DNA from: Odocoileus virginianus | Lineage: Eukaryota > Chordata > Mammalia > Artiodactyla > Cervidae | NCBI RefSeq assembly: GCF_023699985.2 | Contig: NC_069688.1 | Location: 64,862,338-64,926,337, forward strand | DNA: 64,000 bases | Direction: 5' to 3' | Shown: positions 1 through 10,620 of the stretch, one piece after another | Layout of the letters: each line of letters opens with the position of its first letter | How positions within the stretch are numbered: the stretch's first letter is position 1 | Notes under the pieces: generated by a model | The model's input: the letters and a program-made list of their open reading frames with translations, nothing else | Told to the model about the DNA's origin: nothing | Database searches by the model: none | Position numbers and translations under genes: made by a program

Positions 1-74
1 GCTCACACCCGACGCAGCCCTCCCGCCGCAGCCCCGGCAGAAACGCTCCCGCACCCGCATCCTTCCGGCCCGCG
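1..74. other. GC-rich, CpG-containing window edge
   Basis: The first 74 bases are strongly GC-rich with several CpG dinucleotides, and they stop abruptly at the L1-like reading frame. They may be the 5' untranslated region of the HAL1-like element or the edge of a CpG-rich block that lies mainly outside the window. The sequence alone does not decide between these. Confidence 0.35.
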
Positions 75-1335
75 ATGATAATAACTGCTCCGCCTGCTTC
101 CCTAAGAGACGGAAAGCAGATAAGGAAACAACGGGCTTTGTTTCAACTGAAAGAGGAAGAAGACATCTTTGAAAATACAACTAGTGGAAAAGAAACACTT
201 CACCAAAAAGCTCAAAGCATCAGTAATAGAATGCTAACTGACTTAGGGATAAGACCCGATGAGCGCAGGGACAATGTTAACAAGGAATTAGAAACACAGA
301 AAAGAAGCAGTCAAAACTAAAGAACACAGTAACTGAAATAAAAAACACACCAGAAGGAATTAACAGAAAACTAGGTGATACAGAAAAACACGTTAAGTGA
401 TCACGGAGAAGACAGACTAATGGAAATCATCTAATTAGAACAGTAAAATAATAACAAACCATTTTTAAAATGAGAATGGTTTAAGGAATCTCTAGCACAA
501 TGTCAAGCATACCAACATTCGCATTATCTGGGTCCCAGGAGAAAAGAAAGGGGTCAAAAATGTATTTTATGAAATTATGGCTTGAAACTTTACAAACCTG
601 AGGACAGAAACAGATATCCAAGTCAGGAAGAACAGAGGGTCCCAAACAACAACCGCACCAAGACATATCATAATTAAGATGGCAAAAGTTAAAGAGAATC
701 TAAAGGCAACAAGAGAAAACCAAGAGTCATATACAAAGGAACGCCCCATAAGACTATCAGGTGATTTTTCTGCATAAAAGTTGCAGGTCAAAAGGGAGCG
801 GCATGACATTTAAAGCCCTGAAAGGGAAGACCTGCAACCTAGGATACTTTACACAGTGAGATCATCATTTAGAATTGAGGAGAGGTAAGGAAGTTCTCAG
901 ACAAGCAAAAACTAAGAGTTCATCAATACTACACCTACCCAAAAAGAAATGTTAGTCTTCTTAAGTAGAAAAGAAAAGATTATATCAAGAAGTAAGAAAC
1001 TATGGGAAAAGAAAATTCCCACTAGTAAAAGTAAACATATTATAAAGGCTGAGGATCAACCACTTAAATAAGCTAGTATGAAGATTAAAAGACAGAAAAA
1101 TTGTAAAACCCACTATAACTACAGTAATCACAAAAAGGATAAACATAAAGATGCAGAATAGACATCAAAAACACAAAATGTGGGGGGGAGAGTATTATTT
1201 AGATCTTTTAGATTGTGTTTGAACTTAAATGATTACCTGTTTAAAACAAGCAGATGTAATTATAGGTCAACATATACAACCCCAAGGTAACCACAAATCA
1301 AAAATAATAGATACACAAAAACAAGACAGAAAGCT
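75..1335 (+). mobile_element. HAL1/L1 ORF1-type LINE remnant
   Basis: An old L1-lineage element. The reading frame at 75-320 contains a stretch like the N-terminal part of L1 ORF1 protein (residues about 22-31, KQRALFQLKE) followed by a charged helical region. The DNA from 320 to about 900 follows the ORF1 coiled-coil and RNA-binding region in broken frames, including a match to the conserved 'IRIPNIRI...GVPEGEE' part near 500-560. From about 1080 it runs directly into a 3' region with a G-run (1182-1189), with no ORF2 between. ORF1 joined directly to a 3' untranslated region is the hallmark of HAL1, the half-L1 family. I infer that assignment from remembered consensus. The copy has many stops and indels and cannot encode a working protein. 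Confidence 0.7.
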
Positions 1336-1338
1336 TAT

Positions 1339-2103
1339 ATGTACAAGCTATGTATCATAAAGACGCATGTTGCACTCAACATGTCAGCAAATATGGAAGA
1401 CCCAGGAGTGGACACAGGACTGGATAAGGTCAACCTTCATTCCAGTTCCCAGAAGGCTGGTACTAAACAACTTCAAACTATCAGACAATTGCACTCATCC
1501 CCCATGGCCGCAAGGTCATGCTTAAAATCTTGCATGCTAGGCTTCAGCATTACACCCGTCAAGAACTTCCAGGCATCCAAGCTGGGTTTAGAAAAGGCAG
1601 AGGAACCAGAGATTAAATTGCTAACAGTCACTGGATCACAGAGAAAGTTAGGGAATTCCAGAAAAACGTCTTATCTCTGCTTCATTGACTACGTTAAAGC
1701 ATTTGACTGTGTGGATCACAATAAACTGTGGAAAGCCCTTAAAGAAATGGAACTACCAGACCATCTTACCTGTCTTCTGAGAAACCTGTATGCAGATCAA
1801 GAAGAAACAATTAGAACCCTGTGTGGAACAACTGATTGGTTCAGGATTGATAAAGAAGTACGACAGGGCTGTCTGTTGTCACCCTGTTTGTTTAACCTAT
1901 ATGCTGAGCACATTATGAGAAATGCCGGGCTGGATGAGTTACAAGCTAGAATCAAGGTAGGCGGGAGAAACATCAACAACCTCAGATATGTGGATGATAC
2001 CACTCTAATGGCAGAAAGTGAAGAGGAACTAAAGAGCCTCTTGATAAGGGTGAAGGAAGAGACAGAAAAATATGTATTAAAACTAAATATTAAAAAAAAC
2101 TAA
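1339..2103 (+). pseudogene. BovB reverse transcriptase fragment
   Basis: A 254-codon open frame covering part of the BovB reverse transcriptase. The fingers and palm are readable: a segment with YVKAFDCVDH (start of the catalytic A region), then RQGCLLSPCLFNLY, and then the catalytic box as YVDD at residues 217-220 (1987-1998). Other copies in this window have YADD. The first codons, to about 1365, are probably flanking sequence, so the apparent start is not a real initiation site. The frame ends where the SINE has inserted and the downstream thumb and 3' region are broken. It lacks the endonuclease and cannot act as an autonomous element. Confidence 0.85.
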
Positions 2104-2972
2104 GATCATGGCTTTCCTGGTGGCTCAAATGGTAAAGAATTTGCCTACAAGGCAGGAGACATGGGTTTGATCCCTGGGTTGGGAACATCCCCTGGAGAAG
2201 GGAATGGCAACCCACTTCAGTAATCCTACCTGGAGAATTCCATGGACAGAGGAGCCTGGTGGGCTACAGTCCATGGGGTTGGAAAGAGTCAGACACGACT
2301 GCGTGACTAATCACAAGATCATGGCATCCAGTCCCATTACTTCATAGCAAATAGAAGGTAAAAAGGTAGAAGCAGTGACAGATTTCCTCTTCTTGGGCTC
2401 TAAATTCACTGCAGGTGGTGACTGCAGCCATGAAATCAGAAGATGATTGCTGCTTGGCAGGAAATCTATGACAAACCAGACATTGTGTTGAAAAGCAAAG
2501 ACATTACTCTACTAACAACGGTCCATATAGTCAAGGCTATGGTCTTCCCAGTGGGCACACACAGTTGTGGGAGCTGGACTGTAAAGAAGGCCAAGCATCA
2601 AAGAACTGATGCCTTCGAACTGTGGTGCTAGAGAAGACTACTGAGAGTCCCTTGGGCTGCAAGGAGATCCAGTCAGTCTTAAAGGAAATAAATCCTGAAT
2701 ACTCATTGAAAGGTCAGATGCTGAAACTAAGGCTCCAGGCTTTTGGTCACCTGATGTGAATAGCTGACTCATTGGAAAAGTCCCTGATGCTGGGAAAGAT
2801 TGAGGGTGGGAAGATAAGAGGGGGTCAGAGGATGAGATGGCTGGATGGCATCACTGATGCAATGGACTTGAACTTGAGCAAACTTCAGGAGATGGTGAGG
2901 GACAGGGAGGCCTGGTGTCCTGCAGTCCCTGGGGTTGCAGGTAGTCGGACAGGACTGGGCAACTGAACAACA
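1365..2972 (+). mobile_element. BovB (RTE) LINE, 5'-truncated, split by a SINE
   Basis: A plus-strand BovB copy running from the middle of the reverse transcriptase to the family 3' end. BovB is a non-LTR retrotransposon whose long ORF encodes an AP-type endonuclease and a reverse transcriptase. Here the endonuclease part is missing. The RT part is readable to about 2103. The 3' part from 2315 is broken by stops and ends in the usual region around 2940-2970. A Bov-tA SINE lies inside at 2112-2314 with a clear target duplication. The left end abuts the HAL1-like element directly, so BovB probably inserted there. The many substitutions suggest an older copy than the one at 61570-62565. Confidence 0.9.
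2112..2314 (+). mobile_element. Bov-tA SINE nested in BovB
   Basis: A tRNA-derived SINE of about 203 bp with the ruminant head ('cttcctggtggctca' type), a B-box-like GGTTTGATCCC at about 2163 and the shared 3' body. It is flanked by the 10-base direct repeat AAGATCATGG at 2102-2111 and 2315-2324. Removing one repeat and the SINE rejoins the BovB sequence, so this is a clean L1-style or BovB-style target-primed insertion into an existing BovB. Confidence 0.95.
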
Positions 2973-3723
2973 TGTATAATGACCTGTCACTAATAGGTTT
3001 GCATTTTCACTTAATTTTATACTTTGATAAAATCACATTTGAAATAACATTCATTTTCAAGTCTTGCCCTTAAGTTGTCTCTTGGGGCTATAGCTTACAG
3101 GAAATCAAAGTTTACTGACCAGAACTACAGTGGCATTGGACTGTATCAGCTTAGCCAATCTAAATCAGCATTTCCTAGAATCTTCTTGTATGGCTCCAAC
3201 TGAGACTGACCACAAAAGAAATTTGCATAATATTAATATTTGAAAATGAGAGTGAGGAAACAACACTTTCCTCCCCTTCTCTCCCCTTTCTTCCTTTTTT
3301 GTCTTCCTTCCTTCTCATCTTGAAGGTCATTGTAAGAGTGTCAGGCAGTACAGCAGCTCAGGCCCCTCACTGCTGATCTGCTGCAAGCTCATCTTACTGG
3401 TAGGAGGTAACGGCCAGCCCATGGCATCTCCTACAGCTTCCCGGCTTCTAGGGGATTCCCTCCTTACGCTTCTCCACAAGCTGGGAAGGTCTGTGTGTAG
3501 TTCTAGGACAAAGGATGCAGCTTCTATTGCAGGTCACCCACATCATCTCACTGAGCTGGAGATGATGAAAGACTAGATTCTAGCATGTCCTTGGTCCTAT
3601 TTCATGTCCTATTCTCCTCCCCAACAGCCAGCCTGACTGGCCCACAGCAACATCAGATCTAACACCAGACTCAAGAATCCTTGGTTAGACATATCCATTA
3701 GGTCTCATAATTATAAGAGCTAA
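2973..3723. other. unassigned, no gene seen
   Basis: About 750 bases of mixed composition with a pyrimidine-rich run at about 3268-3320. I recognise no repeat family and see no conserved reading frame. It may be single-copy DNA or a very old repeat. Confidence 0.5.
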
Positions 3724-3956
3724 GTGAAAGAAAGTGAAAGTGAAGTCTCTCAGTTGTGTCCGACTCTTTGTGACCCCATGGACTGTAACTGTAACCTACC
3801 AGGCTCCTCCGTCCATGGTATTTTCCAAGCAAGAGTACTGGAGTGGGTTACCATTTCCTTCCCCAGGGGGTCTTCCCAACCCAGGGGTGGAACCCAGGTG
3901 TCCTACATTGTAGTCAGATGCTTTACCGCGTCACCATCTGAGCCACCAGGGAAGTC
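3724..3956 (-). mobile_element. Bov-tA SINE
   Basis: Reverse-complement Bov-tA with the usual order on the plus strand: GTCCGACTCTTTGTGACCCC near 3759, the body, and the tRNA-like head ending in GAGCCACCAGGGAAG near 3951. A short AGTGAAAG-type tail lies at its left end. No clear target duplication was found. Confidence 0.92.
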
Positions 3957-4101
3957 ACAAGGTCTAGACTGTAGGATCTAAAGCCTACACTAAATCCTTT
4001 ATCCTGTATCACTCATGTAGTTGTTCCTCCCTGACCAAACCTTGACAACAGTCAACATTTTCTCAGCGTTGACCGTTCCTGTTTCCATCCCCAACAGCTG
4101 A

Positions 4102-4312
4102 GGGCTCCCCTGATGGCTCAAATGGTAACGGGTCAGCCTATAACGCAAGAGACCTGTGTTTGGTTCCTGAGTCAGGAAAAGCTCCTGCAGAAGGGAGAGA
4201 CTACCCACACCAATACTCTTGCCTGGGAATCCCATGGACTGAGGAGCCTGGTGGGCTACAGTCCAAGGTTCCCGAAGAGTTGGGCACGACGCAGCCACTA
4301 ACACACGTACAC
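4102..4312 (+). mobile_element. Bov-tA SINE with target duplication
   Basis: Plus-strand, diverged Bov-tA copy. An imperfect direct repeat flanks it: CCCCAACAGCTGA at 4089-4101 and CCCCACAGCTGA at 4313-4324, one base different in length. Confidence 0.9.
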
Positions 4313-4616
4313 CCCCACAGCTGAAGCATGAGCATGCCTCTGTAGTTTTACTTCATTATCTTCATTCTAATAATGAAGACTACTTATCTAAAGGTAATTG
4401 TGTTATTTCAACTAAAGTGTTGTTATTTATCCCAAACTCTAAAAAGTCATATTCCATAATGTTCTTTCAATAAAACTCACACAAGCATTGAAACTCAGTC
4501 TCAATGCTTTGCCAACTGTGAGTCAGTTTATTCTTTGCTTTGTTCCACAATTAAATGTAAATCTTGTTAATATGAAATTAATTCATACAATATTGGCACC
4601 TCAGTCTAGTGATGGT

Positions 4617-4885
4617 CAGTGTAGCATTGTGATTATAAATATAGATTGCAAACACCAAGTTGAACCCAGCTTCTCCTCACCCTTGCTGTGTATCCTGGAC
4701 ATGTTACTTATCTCTCTTGTCCTTCATCTGTTCATCTGTAACATGGGACTAAGAAGAGTCCCTATGATTATAGACTTACTGTAAAGATTTAAAAATTAAT
4801 GTAGTGAAAGTTTTTAGAACCATCCCTGGTATAATGTAAAGAAAGACCTTATTGGCATTAATTAGCTATTATTATTAAATATATG
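4617..4885 (+). mobile_element. MIR SINE
   Basis: Matches the order of a mammalian-wide MIR: a weak tRNA-like head, the core with the 'ctgtgtatcctggacatgttac' type stretch, then 'cttcatctgttcatctgtaacatggga' and the LINE2-like tail. Heavily diverged, as expected for this ancient family. Confidence 0.75.
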
Positions 4886-5719
4886 CCACAAATTCAGATA
4901 AGACACTAATGAGCAAAAGAACAAAGCTCTTTCTAGCTGGTAGGCTGCATTTATAACTCCTTTCCACTAATATTCTGTCTCATAACAACTCACAAGTGGC
5001 TACAGCATAAATTCTGAAGTGTCCTATTCTTGCTAAGAATGCCTATAATGCACTCTAATGTTTTCTATTATTTTCTATTTGATTTTATTAACATGCTGGC
5101 CACATAACTCTTCCTCTAGGGAATTTTTTTTTTTTTTTTTGGTCTCAGCTTCTTGACTTAGACCTGGAAGCCTGAAACAATTATGATGGGAATGCTGGGC
5201 AGAGTTACAACGAATTGCTTAAATTAATCAGTTCCTGCCCCTGGAGCTGTGATAAATTCCCCAAAGTGCATCCTGCTACATGATGGGGGAGGAGTGGGAA
5301 GGATGTTGAGAAGACCTCACCAATATCCACTATCATACATATATTATCACATCTCTATGAGTATATATTTTGGGAAATTCTACTTTTCTGAGCTTTGGTC
5401 CTTAACATTAACTCCTGTCATATGGGGTATGACATATTTTAATACAATCTCCTAAGACTGCCAGCTCCCATGCCAAATGCTGCTCATAATCTACTAGGTT
5501 GATTCCATGACTACTAAGTTATAATTTATAGTTTACAAAACCCTGTGCTACCTTCAATAGCAGAGCTGTCAATCCATGCCTTCTCCTTCCAAAAAAAAAA
5601 AAAAAAAAAGAGCAAAAATAAAGAACAATGCAGAGGCCAGGATCTCCTTCCAGCAAACTCATTCGTCCCTTCCTGGCCATCACCCACTTCAGTGCTTCCA
5701 TCAGTGCCCAGTTTTTAGT
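4886..5719. other. unassigned AT-rich DNA with homopolymer runs
   Basis: No gene or named repeat recognised. It contains a run of 17 T at 5124-5140 and a run of 19 A at 5591-5609. The A run may be the tail of a retroposed sequence, but I could not define a body upstream of it. Confidence 0.5.
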
Positions 5720-5945
5720 TGAATACTGGAGTCAGAGACTTGAATTAGAGCCTCAGTTTTGCCCTATTAGTTCTCTGACCTTGAACAACACTGTTTACCT
5801 CTTTGAGCATCAGTTTTCCCTACATGCAAAAATAGGATACTGTAATCAACACATTCATAATATTAAAGTGAGGACCAAATGAGATAAGACATGAATTCCT
5901 GGAACATATAAAGTACTTAATATAAATTAGCTGTGACTGTTGCTC
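5720..5945 (+). mobile_element. MIR SINE
   Basis: Diverged plus-strand MIR. The core ('ctctgaccttgaacaac') is followed by the 'agcatcagttttccc' stretch and the 'aaatgagataagacatg' tail. Confidence 0.7.
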
Positions 5946-5989
5946 TAAAAGCTAACTCACATAATAAGCTAATTGCTTATTTTTATAAA

Positions 5990-6055
5990 AGACTACTTAA
6001 AAGTAATTAGCCTCCAATTAAAATAAATAAGTAAATTAAAAAAAAAAAAAAAGAA
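5990..6055 (+). mobile_element. short L1 3' end
   Basis: About 65 bases resembling the extreme 3' end of the bovid L1: a stretch like AATTAGCCTCCAATTAAAAT and then an A-rich tail. Severely 5'-truncated. Confidence 0.55.
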
Positions 6056-6225
6056 TGGGCCAAAATAAATAAATAAATAAAAGACTACTTAATGTTTCCA
6101 TTTCCAGGACACTAGATGTCAAAAACATAAGCAAAGAACTTCTAACTATAGAATGTCAAAGATCAGTCAGCTTACAAAGAGAAACTTTTTATGGCCAAAA
6201 AGTACTTCTCATGTCCTCAAGTCAC

Positions 6226-6356
6226 ATTTGTTGTTGTTAAGTCGCTCAGTCGTGTCTGACTCTTTGCGACCCGGTGGACTGCGGCGCACCAGGCTTCCCT
6301 GTCCCTCACCATGTCCCGGAGTTTGCTCAGACTCACGTCCACTGAGTCGGTGATGC
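6226..6356 (-). mobile_element. BovB 3' end, severely truncated
   Basis: About 130 bases of BovB 3' terminus in reverse complement, starting with a TTGTTGTTGTTAAG tail and reading inward to the 'gactcggtgatgcc' position. Typical 5' truncation. Confidence 0.88.
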
Positions 6357-7634
6357 CACACCTAGGTGTCAACGTCCAGTCGGTAATGCCACTGGGCACT
6401 GCTGACAGGTCACAACACAGACAGCTATACACTTGACTCTATTGTTGCTAAAAAGAAGGGGGGGGGAGAAAACAGATTTTTTTTTTCCTTAAAAAGCACT
6501 AACAATATTTCTCTTTGTCTCTGAGTTGGCCTGGAAATATTTCAGAATTAGACCCATGGAAGTCAATTATTTGAATTTCTTCTTCTAAGACTAGTATTTT
6601 AAAAAAGCAAATCTTAAGAAATGATTACACATTGAGTTCTTTTGGAAAACAAGTAAGTCAAGACGTGAATTAGCTGAATGAAAACTGTTTTTAGAATCAT
6701 TAACAATCTGCATGACACCTCCCAACCCTCCCTCAGTGAATCTTCCAGTTTGCCACATGCTATTTTATACTTTCGTTGAAATCTATTTATGTGTTCACAT
6801 TACCTATTCACAGCCAGGAGATCAGAGCTCTAAGACAGAAATCACATTAAATGCAGCAGACAAAACGTGAAAAGGCTGTAAAATTACCCATCCATAGTTA
6901 GGGAACTGTTATTAACCCTATGGCAACAGGCCAATCTAGAGAAGTTGTTTAAAACTGTCATTCAGAGAGTGTTAGCACTCCACTGTGATCCCGTATTTTT
7001 CACATCCATTACGTCTGATTTACAAGTTTTCACTTTGGTAATGTGTAACATTTGCCCATTGGTAGTGTTGCTTTTTTCAGTTAGTTCTAACTAAATAGAA
7101 GTTATACATTGTATTTTGACAACAAATGCATGAGGTAGATTTATGTTCCTGTGTTCAATGTTACACAGTTCTGAATATTCAGCTTCCCAAAAATGAACTT
7201 CAGTGGCTTCAGCTGCTGCCCATAAGCTTCATTTGGTACCAAACAGAGGCTCTTTAGGCTAGAGGACACGAGTGAATGGCTAAAAGAGGGAAAGCTGAAT
7301 AATTCTACAGACAAATAAAGAGAGCCAGGATTTGATCCTTTGGGTTTTTCCTCTCTTTCATTACTTTGATATAGGAGTATCTTATAAGTGAACTGAATTC
7401 CAGTATGATAATCAGCTATGAATTCACTTTTAATTCTTTCAATATACTGTAGTGATACTTCATTCTTTAGATTTATGCTTCATTACACTGAATTGAAATG
7501 GCTAAAGAAGACCTAACTTATGCCTGGAATAAAATGGGAGCATGAAAAGAATAAAAATCTAACTTTGTATCTCTGACTAATTATAGAACTTCTTTGTATA
7601 ATTGATTATATTTTGAGATGAGCTTTTACTGTCT
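6357..7634. other. unassigned, no gene seen
   Basis: Nearly 1.3 kb of AT-rich sequence with no repeat I can name and no supportable reading frame. It holds a G run at 6460-6466 followed by a T run near 6479-6486. Confidence 0.5.
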
Positions 7635-7736
7635 CCAGTGTTCTTGCCTAGAGAATCCTATGGACAGAGGAGCCTGGTGGGCTGCTGTCCATAGGGTCGC
7701 ACAGAGTCAGACACAACTGAAGTGACTTAGCATGCA
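7635..7736 (+). mobile_element. 5'-truncated Bov-tA SINE
   Basis: Only the 3' half of Bov-tA is present (about 102 bp). A perfect 10-base direct repeat, TTTACTGTCT, flanks it at 7625-7634 and 7737-7746, so the truncation happened during insertion. A run of 23 A follows at 7753-7775, just outside the duplicated site. Confidence 0.92.
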
Positions 7737-8065
7737 TTTACTGTCTTATGCTAAAAAAAAAAAAAAAAAAAAAAATCCATCCCATTACATTCTGATCATT
7801 GCTTCTTCTAATATACTTAGTGAAAAAACTATTCAGTTTTTCTTAAAGGATTAAAATTAAGCTAAATTGAACAACAAAAAGAAGCAAAATGCAAAGATGT
7901 AGGAAGGCAATCACTACTAAATAATTTGTATCTTCAACAATAACAACTCCTAAAAATGCTTTCATAATTTACCATGTTTCCACAATAACCTGTATAAGAG
8001 TGCAATACAATTTTACAAAGCTCAAAACCAAAGGAAATTAAACAATTTATTATTTACAATATATG

Positions 8066-8281
8066 CATACATGCTCATTCACTTCAGTCATGGCCAACTC
8101 TGTGCAACCCCATGGACTATAGCCCCCCAGGTTCCTCTGTCAATGGGATTCTCCAGGCAAGAACACAGGAGTGGGTTGCTGGTCCCTGCTCCAGAAGATC
8201 TTCCCGACCCAGGGATCGAACCTGGGTCTCCTGCATCTTCTGAATCACAGGCAGATTCTTTACCACTGAGCCACCGGGGTG
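8066..8281 (-). mobile_element. Bov-tA SINE
   Basis: Full-length reverse-complement Bov-tA. The head end reads TACCACTGAGCCACC near 8261 and is followed by a G run at about 8281-8293, where the first bases of the SINE meet the flank. Confidence 0.95.
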
Positions 8282-8436
8282 GGGGGGGAGGGGAAGCAAA
8301 TGAAAGATACATATTCATTTATAACCAAATAGAAAGTAGAAACAGAAATTTGAATAGTGATTACCATGGTAGGCAGAGATGTATGATAAAGGAAGAAAAC
8401 TTGAAAGACGAAAGCTATTGCTGGTGTTCCAGAATG

Positions 8437-8566
8437 AGGGTTGGTAAACTTAGACCCACAGGCTAGTCCCATTGTAACCTGTTGGCAACAGAAAGATTTC
8501 TTGGTAGACAGCCATGTTCATTTGTTTACATACCGCCAAGTGAATGTCTTCACACTACGGTAGCAG
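8437..8566 (+). mobile_element. MER20-like hAT fragment
   Basis: A diverged stretch beginning near 'gagggttggtaaact' and running through an 'acagccatgttcatttgtttacata' type segment resembles the left and central parts of MER20, a short non-autonomous hAT-Charlie transposon. It is cut at about 8567, where the BovB begins, and the right half is not visible after the BovB. Confidence 0.55.
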
Positions 8567-9990
8567 AGTTGTTCAGTCTTCAGTCATGTCCAACTCTCTG
8601 CGCCTCCATGGACTGCAGCACACCAGGCTTCTCCGTCCTTCACTATCTCCTGGAGTTTGCTCAAACTCACATCCATTGAGTCGATGATGCCATCCAACCA
8701 TCTCATCCTCTGTCGCCCCCTTCTCCTCCTGCCTTCAATCTTTCCCAGCATCCGGGTTTTTTAGAATGAGTCGGCTCTTCTCATCAGGTGGCCAAAGGAT
8801 TGGAGCTTCGACTTCAGCATCAGTCCTTCCAATGAATATTCAGGACTGATTTCCTTTAGGATTGATTTGTCTGATCTCCTTACAGTCCAAGGGACTCTCA
8901 AGAGTCTTCTCCAACACCACAGTTCAAAAGGATCAATTCCTCAACACTCAGCCTTCTTTACAGTCCAACCCTCACATCAATACATGACTACTGGAAAATC
9001 ATAGCTCTGACAACACAGACCTTTGTCAGCAAAGTGATGTCTCTGCTTTTTAATATGCTGGCAAGATTTGTCATAGCTTTTCTTCCAAGGAGCAAGCATC
9101 TTTTAATTTCATAGTTGCAGTCACTGTCCACTGTGAATTTGGAGCCCAAGACAATAAAGTCTGTCACTGTTTCCATTTTTTTCCCCATCTATTTGCCATG
9201 AAGTGATGGGACCGGATGCCATGATCTTCGCTTTTGAATGCTGAGTTTGAAGTCAGCTTTTTCACTCTCCTCTTTCTCCCTCATCAAGAGGCTCTTTAGT
9301 TCCTCTTCACTTTTTGTCATATGGGTGGTATCATCTTCATATCTGAGGCTTTAATATTTCTCCTGGCAGTCTTAATTCCAGCTTGTAATTAATCCAGCCC
9401 AGCACTTTGCATAACGTACTCTGCATATAATTTCAATAAGCCAGGTGACAATATACAACCTTGTCACACTCTTTTCCCAATTTTGAATCAGTTCACTGTT
9501 CCATGTCCAGTCCTAACTGTTGCTTCTTGACCACATACAGATTTCTCAGGAGAGAGGTAAGGTGTTCTGATATGGCCATCTCTTTAAGAATTTTCCAGTT
9601 TTTTGTGAGGCACACAGTCAAAGGCTTTAGCATAGCCAGAGAAGCAAAGAGATGTTTTTTCTGGTATTCCCTTGCTTTCTCCATGATCCAGAGAATGTTG
9701 GCAATTTGATCTCTGGTTCCTCTGCCTTTTCTAAATGCAACTTGTGTATATGGAAGGTCTCAGTTCACATACTGCTAAAGCCTAGCTCGAAGGATTTTGA
9801 GCATTACCTTGCTAGCACGTGAAATGAGTATAATTGTGTGGTAGTCTGAACATTCTTTAGCATTGCCGTTCTTTGGGATTGGAATGAAAACTGGCTTTTT
9901 CTAGTCCTGTGGCAACAACTGAGTTTCCAAATTTGCTCACATATTCATATTGACTATAGCAGTTAAACAGCATTATCTTCTAAATTCCAG
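8567..9990 (-). mobile_element. BovB LINE, 5'-truncated
   Basis: A minus-strand BovB of about 1.4 kb. Its 3' end lies at 8567-8700 and the sequence reads inward through the RT thumb and palm to the region just before the RT fingers near 9960-9990. The frames are broken by stops and small indels. The remaining open frames, such as 8988-9188 on the minus strand, show short RT pieces, for example the stretch with LLLGRKAMTNLASILKSRDITLLTKV. Confidence 0.92.
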
Positions 9991-10083
9991 TTAACTTTTT
10001 GATCAAATACAAATTACAGTGTTTCTTTTTAATGCTTAATTGTCCTTATACACCATTTCATTAGAGCAAGTTTATATATAGAC

Positions 10084-10291
10084 CAGTGATTCTCAACTAG
10101 GGTCAATTTTGACACCTCTCCACCTCTGACATGGAACATTTGGCAATATCTGGAGACCTTCCACTTGGCTGTTACCACCAAGTTACCTAGTAAGTAGGGG
10201 TCAAGGATGATATGGAACAGCCTAGAATGTGCAAGGTAGCCCAGATCAAGAAAACCCCAAATGTCAATTGGGCCAAGGTTGAAACACCCTG
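10084..10291. mobile_element. hAT-type MITE with 8-bp target duplication
   Basis: A 208-bp element whose ends form short inverted repeats: CAGTGATTCTCAAC at the left and GTTGAAACACCCTG at the right. Flanking 8-base repeats ATATAGAC (10076-10083) and ATAGAGAC (10292-10299) differ at one position. Eight-base duplications are characteristic of hAT transposition. The interior resembles an old mammalian MER family of the Charlie group, but I am not sure which one. Confidence 0.8.
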
Positions 10292-10417
10292 ATAGAGACT
10301 CTTGGATTGAATCAGATGACAACTAGAGTCAAGATTCTTATGGTGAGGCCAAATTCAACACAAGTGACACCTCTTACAAAATTCCTTCTGGATTTGGTGC
10401 ACAGGATTGCATACCCA

Positions 10418-10620
10418 GGGGCTTCCCAGGCGGCACAGTGGTAAAGAATCCACCTGTCAACGCGGGAGATACAAGAGACGTCAGGAAGATCCCCTGGAGT
10501 AGGAAATGACAACCCACTCCAGGATCCTTGCCTGGAAAACTCCAGGGAGAGAGGAGCCTGGTGGGCTACAATCCCTGGGGCTGCGAGGAGTCGGACAGAC
10601 CAAGCGACCGAGGCTGGGCG
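10418..10620 (+). mobile_element. Bov-tA SINE
   Basis: Plus-strand Bov-tA starting with GGGCTTCCCAGG. Downstream is a short CACACACACA stretch. The body has an insertion-like stretch, 'tacaagagacgt', near 10470. Confidence 0.93.

Noticed and set aside
2163..2175. B-box-like GGTTTGATCCC sequences (here and in the other plus-strand SINE heads)
   Set aside because: These are internal promoter remnants of tRNA-derived SINEs, not tRNA genes. No complete cloverleaf with an acceptor stem is present.
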